This document shows positions 25,874-33,779 of a DNA stretch of 64,000 nt, piece after piece. Made by a program: the position numbers and the translations under genes. Where the stretch lies: NCBI GenBank assembly GCA_947492575.1, contig CANLNK010000009.1:1-64000 (forward strand). Direction: 5' to 3'. How positions within the stretch are numbered: the first letter of the stretch is position 1; the number at the start of each line of letters is the position of its first letter. The DNA comes from an uncultured Thalassotalea sp. GTDB taxonomy: Bacteria > Pseudomonadota > Gammaproteobacteria > Enterobacterales > Alteromonadaceae. The notes under the pieces are model-generated. The model did no database searches, was not told where the DNA came from, and saw only the letters and a program-made list of their open reading frames with translations.

Positions 25874-28285
25874 ATGAAAATAATGAAAACAAACAGTGGT
25901 AATGCACGTTTAGCCCAACATAAAAAGTCGAAGATGCTATTGCCAGCATTAATTGCATCATTACTTGGTACTAGTGTGATGGCGCAAGAAGTGATTTGGT
26001 CTGAAGACTTTAACGCCAGTGAAAACGCGGGTAAAGGGGTGACCGGAGAACAGCATGATGTTACAAATGTAACCAAATGGTCAGTTAATGTGGCTAACGC
26101 TGGCATCCAAGATGCTGAAGACTGGTTTCGTGTTAATAATCAAATGTTTGAAGGTAGAGACCTTAATGGCGAAGCTATTTTGCGTACTGAAAGCATTGAT
26201 ATTAGTGGTACCGACAATGTAAATTTTTCATTAGTTGTTTCTCAAAAGGGGGCTTTTGAGTCTTCTGATTATGTTGATGTAGCCTATTCGCTAGACGGTG
26301 GCCCATTTAACCGAGTTTCAAACTGGCAAAAGAAAGGTTCAAGCCAACATACACTCGTTGATGACTTTGGCACCGTTGAGGTTGCTCACGCAGCAGCAAA
26401 TGCCAGTTCACTAGTTATCCAAGTCTCGATGAAGAACAATGCCGCTGCGGAATATCTTCGTGTGGATGACATTCGCGTATATAGCGGTGCTACTGTAAGC
26501 TCAAATGCTAACGTTAATGCCAGTAATGGCACTGGTGCAGCAGCGACATCATCATTTGGCCGCTGTGGCGCTATAGCAGTGCCAATTTCAAAGATTCAAG
26601 GTACTGGCGATAAATCACCGTTGGCGGGGCAAGATGCTATTGTAGAAGCTACGGTGACAAACATTGCGCCAGCGGTTTCTGGATTTTTTGTACAGTCATC
26701 GTCGAATGAAGAAGACGGTGACAGTAAAAGCTCAGAAGGTTTGTATGTTTATTTGAATGGACAAACACAAATGCCTGCTATTGGCCAACGCGTCCGTTTA
26801 GTTGGCGGTGTTAGCGAACGCTATGACCGCACACAATTATCGCTGTCTGATGCTTACATAGATTGTGGCGAAGGCGAACGTATTGCGCCAACAACACTTA
26901 CGTTGCCATACGAAAATGTATCAGATTTAGAAGCGTTAGAAGGCATGCTAGTGGTTCTGCCGCAAACACTGTCGGTAACAGATACTTATGGCCTAACACG
27001 ATACGGGCAATTCGCGGTTTCAAATGGCAGGTTGATCAAATCAACCAACATGTATCGCGCGGACAATCCGAAAGCAGCTGCATTAGCTGAGCGAAATAAA
27101 AGAAATAAATTAGTTGTTGATGATTTATCTTCGACGCAAAACCCAGAAACTTTGCCTTATCCATCGCCCTCTTTACGCTACGACCGTACGATGCGTTTGG
27201 GCGATACGGTAAGTGGCCTTGAAGGTACTATAGAATATGGCTACGGCAACTATCAGCTGTATCCAACCAAAGCGCCTGTATTCACTCAAGCGAATCCACG
27301 TAATAAGGCTGTGATTGAGAAAGAAAAAGGCGAGATTAAAGTTGCTAGCTTCAATGTACTGAACTTTTTCAACGGTGATGGCGATGGTGTCAATGGCTTC
27401 CCAACGCCACGCGGTGCCGATACTGTTGAAGAGTTTAAGCGCCAAAAAACAAAAATCGTCAGTGCTATCGCTCATATCGATGCTGATATCGTCGGCCTTA
27501 TGGAAATAGAAAATGATGGCTACGGTGCGAAGTCTGCCATTGCTGAACTTGTTGCCGCTCTAAACCAAGTCGCGGGTAAAAATACCTATGCGTATGTTAC
27601 GCCAAATGTACCTAAGCTTGGCTCCGATGCTATCGCTGTCGGCATGATCTATAAACCTTTAGCTGTTCGTGTTGTTGGAGAGGGTGTTACAACCGCAACA
27701 ACGCCATTTGATTATGGCAATCGCCAACCGCTTGTTCAGTCATTTGAACAAGTCGGCACGGGGGAACAATTTACTTTTGCAGTTAACCATTTTAAATCGA
27801 AAGGTAGCTGTAAAAGAGCAACAGGCTTAAACAAAGCGCAAGGTGATGGACAAGGTTGTTGGAATGCGTTGCGTACTAAGGCTGCTAAGTCGCTTGTTAG
27901 CTGGTTAGCCTCAAATCCAACAGGTGTTGCAGATAGCGATATCTTAATTGTTGGCGACTTAAATGCATATGGTAAAGAAGATCCTGTTAATGCCATTATG
28001 TCAGCGGGCTATCACAACCTGATGTCAGAGCGAGTGGGCGATAGCAGCTATAGTTATAGCTACGCTGGCGAAATGGGATACTTAGACCATGCGTTGGCGT
28101 CAAAGAGCCTAAATGGCCAAGTTAGCAAAGCTATGGTGTGGCATGTTAATGCTGATGAACCAAGAGCGTTTGACTACAACACGGAAAATAAATCAGCGCA
28201 GCAGGTTGATGCATTTTATGGCCCAGGGCCATATCGAGCGTCTGATCATGACCCAGTAGTTATTACCTTGAAACTAGGCAAATAA
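25874..28285 (+). CDS. secreted ExeM/NucH-type nuclease 1
   Basis: An 803-aa extracellular nuclease with a signal peptide (residues about 1-38, ending VMA-Q). An N-terminal beta domain (about 40-210) and an OB-like middle (about 225-470) come next. A C-terminal endonuclease/exonuclease/phosphatase domain follows (about 485-800), with VASFNVLNFF, GLMEIENDG, NHFKSKGSC, VGDLNAYGKED and ASDHDPVV. It should degrade extracellular DNA, with divalent metal, giving phosphate and nucleosides. It lacks the lamin-tail and dockerin modules of its downstream paralogue. A TATAAT at about 25811 may be its -10 box. Confidence 0.9.
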   Translation: MKIMKTNSGNARLAQHKKSKMLLPALIASLLGTSVMAQEVIWSEDFNASENAGKGVTGEQHDVTNVTKWSVNVANAGIQDAEDWFRVNNQMFEGRDLNGEAILRTESIDISGTDNVNFSLVVSQKGAFESSDYVDVAYSLDGGPFNRVSNWQKKGSSQHTLVDDFGTVEVAHAAANASSLVIQVSMKNNAAAEYLRVDDIRVYSGATVSSNANVNASNGTGAAATSSFGRCGAIAVPISKIQGTGDKSPLAGQDAIVEATVTNIAPAVSGFFVQSSSNEEDGDSKSSEGLYVYLNGQTQMPAIGQRVRLVGGVSERYDRTQLSLSDAYIDCGEGERIAPTTLTLPYENVSDLEALEGMLVVLPQTLSVTDTYGLTRYGQFAVSNGRLIKSTNMYRADNPKAAALAERNKRNKLVVDDLSSTQNPETLPYPSPSLRYDRTMRLGDTVSGLEGTIEYGYGNYQLYPTKAPVFTQANPRNKAVIEKEKGEIKVASFNVLNFFNGDGDGVNGFPTPRGADTVEEFKRQKTKIVSAIAHIDADIVGLMEIENDGYGAKSAIAELVAALNQVAGKNTYAYVTPNVPKLGSDAIAVGMIYKPLAVRVVGEGVTTATTPFDYGNRQPLVQSFEQVGTGEQFTFAVNHFKSKGSCKRATGLNKAQGDGQGCWNALRTKAAKSLVSWLASNPTGVADSDILIVGDLNAYGKEDPVNAIMSAGYHNLMSERVGDSSYSYSYAGEMGYLDHALASKSLNGQVSKAMVWHVNADEPRAFDYNTENKSAQQVDAFYGPGPYRASDHDPVVITLKLGK

Positions 28286-28366
28286 TTGCGCTTTTAATTT
28301 TGGCGCCCATTATCGGCGAAGCTAAGACTGTTGACTCAAGCTAAAAGCTGGGCAGTCTGCAAGTAA

Positions 28367-28406
28367 AAAGCACTAAAGCACTAAAGCACTAAAGCACTAA
28401 AGCACT
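28367..28406 (+). repeat. five perfect tandem copies of AAAGCACT
   Basis: Five head-to-tail 8-bp units run without interruption. Each can pair with AGTGCTTT at 28426-28433, so the repeats are an expanded 5' arm of the terminator of the first nuclease gene. Confidence 0.9.
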
Positions 28407-28437
28407 TAACTCTACAAGTCGCTCTAGTGCTTTTTTT
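28399..28437 (+). terminator. terminator of nuclease gene 1, with amplified 5' arm
   Basis: AAAGCACT (28399-28406 or any of the four preceding copies) pairs with AGTGCTTT (28426-28433), followed by a run of T. Confidence 0.75.
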
Positions 28438-28670
28438 GTATCTTATTAATCTCTTCTTACTCTTCTTATTCTTTTTTATTGTGTCTTTTACTGCATTCTG
28501 GCTGTTTCGATAACCAAATAGAACGAATTCCCACAAAAGCATTGCATCGCAATTGGCCAAATGGCAGAGCGAGTAATGACTGTTAGAACTTACCTTTTGA
28601 TATTTACGCCGTTAAATCCTCGATAGATGAAAAACTTTTTGTTGTCTAAATGGTTAAAAAATAATTAAGC

Positions 28671-28703
28671 TTAACCTAGCGTTAACCTAACTTTAACAAT
28701 TAA
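28671..28703 (+). promoter_or_regulatory. three 11-bp-phased TTAAC repeats, Pho-box-like
   Basis: Units begin at 28671, 28682 and 28693 (TTAACCTAGCG, TTAACCTAACT, TTAACAATTAA). OmpR/PhoB-family activators bind direct repeats spaced 11 bp, overlapping the -35 region. A TATGCT-type -10 follows about ten bases later (near 28713). The sequence is not the E. coli Pho consensus, so the regulator is uncertain. Confidence 0.45.
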
Positions 28704-28753
28704 CGCGCAAAATATGCTCCGTTTACGTAGCAATCATTTTATTCGAGGGAAAA

Positions 28754-31700
28754 ATGAAAATAATAAAAAACAAGAGGAACTCTGGTTTAATTTCTTATAA
28801 TACAATAACTAAAACAATTTTTACTGCATGTGTGGCGAGTGCGACGTTAGCAAGTGTTAATGCGCAAGAGATCATTTGGCAGGAGGATTTCAACGCTGAA
28901 GAAATTCAACAAAAAGGTAGCGTTGGTGGTACAGAAGATTTATCAGGTGTAACCAAATGGTCAATTGATACGGCGGGCGCTGCTCTAAGTGGTGACTATG
29001 ATTGGTTCCAAGTTAACAATCAACTGTTTGAAGGGCGCGATCTAGACGGTGAAGCGGTTTGGCAAACAGAAGCGATTGATATCTCTGGTGTTGATGACGT
29101 TAGTTTCAGTGTTTTGGTTAGCCAACAAGGCACATTTGAAACTGCAGACTATGTCGATATTTACTACTCAATTGACGGTGGCGCTTTCACTTTAGTCGAG
29201 AACTGGAACGGTTTAGGTACTGCAGATCACACGTTAATCGACGATTTCGGCTCAGCAACAATTTCTAAAGCCATTGAAAGTGGCAGTTCACTTGTGATCA
29301 AAGTTGCCATGATTAACAACTCTGGCAGTGAGTATCTTCGATTTGATGATGTTACCGTTTATTCTGGTGCTGTCGATAATGGTGGCGACGGAGACTCAGG
29401 TGGTTCTGGTGATGGTTCAGATGACGGCGATGTAACCCCAGTTCAAAGCCCGCTAATTATCTCTGAGTACGTTGAAGGTAGTAGCTACAACAAGGCAATT
29501 GAAATCTACAATGGTAGCGCAGAGTCAGAAGAACTTAGTGGCTATCAATTTAAACTGTATGCAAATGGAAGCGCTTCTGCGACTAGCACATACAATTTAA
29601 CTGGTACTTTAGCTGGCCAATCTGTACTTGTACTTGGTCATAATCAAATGGCTGATAGCAGTGCGTTGTATCCGTTAGTTGATGAATTTACCAATTCGGT
29701 TAATTTTAACGGCGATGACTACGTAGAGCTTGTTAAAGACGGTCAGATTGTAGATTCATTCGGTATTAAAGGTCAGCGTGTAAAATGGGGTGAAAATGTA
29801 ACCTTAGTGCGTAAAGACGCAATTACTAGTGGCGACTCGAACCCATCAGATGCATTCGACGCTTCGGTAGAGTGGGATAGCTATAGTAGTGATACATTTG
29901 ATTTTGTTGGTAGTCATGCCGGCAATGGTTCTGGTGACGGCTCAGGCGATGGTTCAGGAGATGGCTCTGGTTCGGGCGATGGCAGTGGTGATGGTTCAGG
30001 TAGTGAAACACCAATAGACTTCGGCCAATGTGGTGACCAATTTACGGCTATTTCAGCTATCCAAGGTACAGAAAATTCATCGCCTTTAACTGGCACAGAC
30101 GTTATCGTGGAAGCAACTGTTACCAATGTAGCGCCTAGCCTTTCCGCTTTCTTTGTTCAATCTTCTGACTCAGAGCAAGATGACAACGCTGCTTCATCTG
30201 AAGGTTTATTTATCTACCTCAATGGCAAAACTAACCTTCCAGAAGTAGGTCAGCGTGTTCGTTTAGCTGGTGGTGTAAGCGAATACTATAACCGTACACA
30301 GTTATCATTATCTGAGGAGCTTCTTGACTGTGGCCAAGGTGACGAAATCACGCCAGTAACACTTACTTTGCCATTTGATAGTATTGAAGGTTTGGAAGCT
30401 TACGAAGGTATGCTCGTTGCTTTCCCTCAATCTCTGTCAGTTACTGATACATATGACTTAGCACAATATGGTCAGTTTGCTGTATCTAATGGTCGACTAA
30501 TCAAGCCAACAAATATTTTTACAGCAAATAGCTCACAAGCGATTGAGTTGAGTGAGCGCAATGCTAGAAATAGCCTGATTATTGATGATTTATCAACGGC
30601 TTCGTACCCTGACGTTGTATCGTATCCAGCCCCAGCATTGAGCTACAGCCAAACACTTCGCCTTGGCGATACGGTATCTGATTTAGTGGGGACGTTGGAC
30701 TTTGGCTTCGGTAATTATCAATTACACCCAGCAGCAATACCGACATTCACGCAAACTAACATGCGCAGTGAAGATGTGATTCTTGCCGCTGATGGCGAAA
30801 TTAAAGTGGCGAGCTTTAACGTATTGAACTTCTTCAATGGTGCTGGCAACGGTGTAACTGGCTTCCCGACGTCACGCGGCGCGGATAGTGTTGAAGAGTT
30901 TGAGCGTCAAAAAGCAAAAATTGTTGCTGCAATTGCGCAAATTGATGCTGACGTGATTGGCTTAATGGAAATTGAGAACGACGGCTTTGATGAAACGTCT
31001 GCTGTCGCAGAACTTGTATCAGCATTGAATGACGCAACATACCAAGGTACTTATGCGTATGTTTCTTTAGATGCAGAACAATTAGGTTCAGATGCGATTA
31101 CCGTTGGCATGATATACAAACCAGCAGTCGTTAGCTTAGTTGGTGAAACTTCAACAACATCTGCTGCTCCATTTGACTACGGCAACCGCCAACCGCTGGT
31201 ACAAACGTTTGAGCAATTGAGCTCTGGCGAGCAATTTACGCTTGCGGTAAATCACTTTAAATCAAAAAGCTGTGGTTCAGCAAGTGGTCTAAATGAAGAT
31301 CAGTCGGATGGCCAAGGCTGTTGGAACGAAGAGCGAAAAGAAGCGGCTTCTGGTTTAGTTTCTTGGCTTTCGACTTACCCTACAGGTATTGAAGACGATG
31401 ACATCCTTATCGTTGGTGATTTAAATGCCTACGGTAAAGAAGATCCTATCAACCTTATCACAGCATCAGGCTATCACGACCTACTTGCAGAGCGCATTGG
31501 TGTTAATGCGTACAGCTATAGTTTCGGTGGTGAAATGGGCTACTTAGACCACGCTTTGGCATCGTCGAGTCTTAACCAGCAAGTTAGCCAAGCAATGGTA
31601 TGGCATATCAATGCTGACGAGCCTCGCGTGTTTGATTACAACACTGAGAAAAAGTCTGCTCAGCAAATCGAAAACTACTACGCACCGTCGGCGTTTAGAG

Positions 31701-31942
31701 CATCAGATCACGATCCTGTGATTGTAACGTTCAATTTAGGCGCTGGTACAGATGTACTCTCTGCAGATTTAGATGGTGACGAGGATGTTGATCGCAACGA
31801 TTTAATGGCGTTAATGATGCTTATTCGAAGCGGAAATGCAGACTTAACACTCCATGACTTTAACCAAGACGGCATGCTGTCAACTGCTGATATTTTAGCG
31901 ATGATGGCGTTATGTACCCGTGCTGGCTGTGCAGCTGAATAA
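28754..31942 (+). CDS. secreted ExeM/NucH-type nuclease 2 with lamin-tail domain and C-terminal dockerin
   Basis: A 1062-aa extracellular protein. The signal peptide is at about 1-37 (ending VNA-Q) and an N-terminal beta domain like nuclease 1 follows. A lamin-tail domain lies at about 232-375 (LIISEYVEGSSYNKAIEIYN), then a Gly/Ser/Asp linker at about 395-418, an OB-like middle, and the endonuclease/exonuclease/phosphatase domain at about 675-995 (VASFNVLNFF, VGDLNAYGKED, ASDHDPVI). The tail has two dockerin type I calcium loops: D1005-D1016 (DLDGDEDVDRND) and D1035-D1046 (DFNQDGMLSTAD). A cohesin-like gene follows after 37 nt, probably in the same operon. Confidence 0.9.
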   Translation: MKIIKNKRNSGLISYNTITKTIFTACVASATLASVNAQEIIWQEDFNAEEIQQKGSVGGTEDLSGVTKWSIDTAGAALSGDYDWFQVNNQLFEGRDLDGEAVWQTEAIDISGVDDVSFSVLVSQQGTFETADYVDIYYSIDGGAFTLVENWNGLGTADHTLIDDFGSATISKAIESGSSLVIKVAMINNSGSEYLRFDDVTVYSGAVDNGGDGDSGGSGDGSDDGDVTPVQSPLIISEYVEGSSYNKAIEIYNGSAESEELSGYQFKLYANGSASATSTYNLTGTLAGQSVLVLGHNQMADSSALYPLVDEFTNSVNFNGDDYVELVKDGQIVDSFGIKGQRVKWGENVTLVRKDAITSGDSNPSDAFDASVEWDSYSSDTFDFVGSHAGNGSGDGSGDGSGDGSGSGDGSGDGSGSETPIDFGQCGDQFTAISAIQGTENSSPLTGTDVIVEATVTNVAPSLSAFFVQSSDSEQDDNAASSEGLFIYLNGKTNLPEVGQRVRLAGGVSEYYNRTQLSLSEELLDCGQGDEITPVTLTLPFDSIEGLEAYEGMLVAFPQSLSVTDTYDLAQYGQFAVSNGRLIKPTNIFTANSSQAIELSERNARNSLIIDDLSTASYPDVVSYPAPALSYSQTLRLGDTVSDLVGTLDFGFGNYQLHPAAIPTFTQTNMRSEDVILAADGEIKVASFNVLNFFNGAGNGVTGFPTSRGADSVEEFERQKAKIVAAIAQIDADVIGLMEIENDGFDETSAVAELVSALNDATYQGTYAYVSLDAEQLGSDAITVGMIYKPAVVSLVGETSTTSAAPFDYGNRQPLVQTFEQLSSGEQFTLAVNHFKSKSCGSASGLNEDQSDGQGCWNEERKEAASGLVSWLSTYPTGIEDDDILIVGDLNAYGKEDPINLITASGYHDLLAERIGVNAYSYSFGGEMGYLDHALASSSLNQQVSQAMVWHINADEPRVFDYNTEKKSAQQIENYYAPSAFRASDHDPVIVTFNLGAGTDVLSADLDGDEDVDRNDLMALMMLIRSGNADLTLHDFNQDGMLSTADILAMMALCTRAGCAAE
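29931..30006 (+). repeat. Gly-Ser-Asp linker coding repeat
   Basis: Imperfect 9- to 12-bp units encoding GSGDGSGDG-type residues separate the lamin-tail domain from the nuclease part. A shorter linker of the same kind occurs near 29385-29425. It is a flexible, disordered spacer. Confidence 0.8.
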
Positions 31943-31979
31943 TTCAGTTGCACTTATAAAAAAATTATAAGGAATAAAA

Positions 31980-32600
31980 ATGAAAAATTTAGCTGTAACA
32001 CTTTACATCAAATTAGTGCTAATTCTGGCATTAACACTGCTGAGCGCTAATGCAAAAGCGGGTTTATTGACATTAGATGTAGAAGACCTTGATTATCAAG
32101 TTGGCGACACTGTGACGGTAGATGTTGTCGCGTCTGATTTCGTTAATAGTTTTGGATTTGTTGAAGCTATACGCGGCTTCTCTTTTACTACATTATTCAA
32201 TGCAGACGTCTTGGAATTTTCTTCGGTTTCCTTTGGGAATGGTCTAGATGTTGGGATTTTCGGTTCACTTCAATTAGAACCAACTGACCCAAGTGACATT
32301 GTCATATCAGAAACTTCGTTGGAAGATAGTTCAATGTTGCTCTTTGAGCAATTGGCTTCCCCTTCATTGATTCTAGCGACCCTAAGCTTTGATATTATTG
32401 GCACAGGTACGTCTATATTTAATTTAATGGACGTTTCAGTTTCAGGTGGGTCTCTATTTAGTCCATCGGAATTTACTAATGTTAGTATTCAAGGCGCTAG
32501 TATTGAAGTTGCTGATTCTGCTGAAATTCCGGTACCACCAACGTTATTTTTACTGGCGCTGCCATTGTTATTTGTCGTACGTAACGCACGTCGTAAATAA
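31980..32600 (+). CDS. cohesin-like protein with PEP-CTERM-like C-terminal anchor
   Basis: A 206-aa protein with a signal peptide (about 1-27, ending AKA-G) and one cohesin-like beta sandwich (about 29-170). Landmarks are VGDTVTVDVVA near the start, RGFSFTTLFNADVLEFSSVSFG and the closing pair ILATLSFDIIGTG...MDVSVSGG; these match the cohesin pattern in order and spacing. The C-terminus has PVPPT, a hydrophobic helix (about 187-202) and RNARRK, resembling a PEP-CTERM sorting signal with Glu replaced by Pro. It lies 37 nt after a dockerin-bearing nuclease, so it is a candidate surface receptor for that enzyme. Confidence 0.8.
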   Translation: MKNLAVTLYIKLVLILALTLLSANAKAGLLTLDVEDLDYQVGDTVTVDVVASDFVNSFGFVEAIRGFSFTTLFNADVLEFSSVSFGNGLDVGIFGSLQLEPTDPSDIVISETSLEDSSMLLFEQLASPSLILATLSFDIIGTGTSIFNLMDVSVSGGSLFSPSEFTNVSIQGASIEVADSAEIPVPPTLFLLALPLLFVVRNARRK

Positions 32601-32640
32601 TACAAAACGCTATCATAAGGTAGCAATAACACCTTAATTT

Positions 32641-32664
32641 AAAGCCCCTTAATTGGGGCTTTTT
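32641..32664 (+). terminator. terminator of the nuclease-cohesin operon
   Basis: AAAGCCCC (32641-32648) pairs with GGGGCTTT (32655-32662), followed by T residues. It lies 40 nt after the cohesin-like gene. Confidence 0.85.
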
Positions 32665-32822
32665 CATATTTGTTAACACATGCACACAGGGGGACATACT
32701 TAGTTAGCATACACTGGCAAAAAAATATCAATAATAGAAATAAGAACGACATGTTATTAATCCCCGGTCAGGTAAATAGGAACCCAAAAATTGCTGTTTT
32801 ACGCTATGCTTTAGGAAGTCTT

Positions 32823-33566
32823 ATGGACCGAATAATTGCCAGAACGATGAACTTTTCCCGCCTAACCAAAAGTATATACCTATTTATCTTTGCCATCGCG
32901 GTAGTGCCTTTCGCTGAAGCAGAGAGACTGCCAAGCGATTTACAACGCGATACAACCAGTAAGGGAAGGGAAGTTGTTGCACTAGCCGGTTTATCGAAAG
33001 GAATGACAGTATTAGATTTACTCGCTGGCAGTGGCTATTACAGCGAAATTATCGCCGGAGCTGTTGGAGAATCTGGTACCGTATATCTTCATAATAACAA
33101 AGCTTATTTACCTTATGTTGAAAAGGACTTAACCCGCCGGTTGCACGCTAACCGCTTAGAAAATGTTAAACGCTTGGATAGAGAATTAGAGGACTTAGGT
33201 ATTGAAGAGGGATCGCTCGATGCTTTGTTTTTCATATTGGGTTACCACGATATGTATCATGTGGCAGAGGGATGGAAAGTCGACAAAGCGGCTTTGCTTG
33301 CGCAAATTGAAAAATCAATAAAGAAAGGCGGTAAACTCATTATTGTTGATCATGCAGCTCAACTCGGTACAGGCACATTAGCATCGCAAAACCTTCATCG
33401 GATCGATAAACGTTATGTGGCTAATGAGCTTGCTAGCTATGGCTTTAGCCTTTACACCGAAAGCCAATTGCTTTCCAACCCCAAAGACGACTACACACTA
33501 TCGCCGTTTGACCCTAAAATTCGCCGTAAAACAGATCGTTTTGTACTGGTGTTTATCAAACGCTAG
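32823..33566 (+). CDS. secreted SAM-methyltransferase-like protein
   Basis: A protein of about 247 aa. The ATG at 32823 is chosen because AGGAAG lies five bases upstream; a longer open frame to 32670 has none. Residues about 9-34 form a signal peptide ending AEA. The mature part has a class I methyltransferase core: motif I VLDLLAGSGYYSE, then GTVYLHNN, a LDALFFILGYHD strand and GGKLIIVDHAA. Because SAM is cytosolic, export of a methyltransferase fold is odd; it may bind another ligand. The family is common but uncharacterised. Confidence 0.75.
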   Translation: MDRIIARTMNFSRLTKSIYLFIFAIAVVPFAEAERLPSDLQRDTTSKGREVVALAGLSKGMTVLDLLAGSGYYSEIIAGAVGESGTVYLHNNKAYLPYVEKDLTRRLHANRLENVKRLDRELEDLGIEEGSLDALFFILGYHDMYHVAEGWKVDKAALLAQIEKSIKKGGKLIIVDHAAQLGTGTLASQNLHRIDKRYVANELASYGFSLYTESQLLSNPKDDYTLSPFDPKIRRKTDRFVLVFIKR

Positions 33567-33779
33567 CAGTTAAGTAAATCAATTCTGTGAAGAATATTTC
33601 ATCAAATATGTCAAAGTATGTCTGTCAATTACAAACCGTTTCGTAGGTGTCACTTGTCTCAGATTAAACGGATTTCATCCTATCGCGTATAGTGAATAAG
33701 AAACCGATTGCTAGAGTTTCATCATTATAAAAATACACTGCACCTAGTTTAGTTGTCGGGTACAGGAATGGAGACCAAG

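Larger units (their letters stand above)
28286..28753. other. intergenic region between the two nuclease genes
   Basis: A 468-bp gap. It holds the 5x AAAGCACT repeat and terminator (28367-28437), a mostly structureless AT-rich stretch, and the 11-bp-phased TTAAC repeats (28671-28703) just before the second nuclease gene. No gene is seen. Confidence 0.6.

Noticed and set aside
28367-28406. AAAGCACT repeats considered as a CRISPR array or minisatellite
   Set aside because: The units are contiguous with no spacers and fit a slipped terminator arm.
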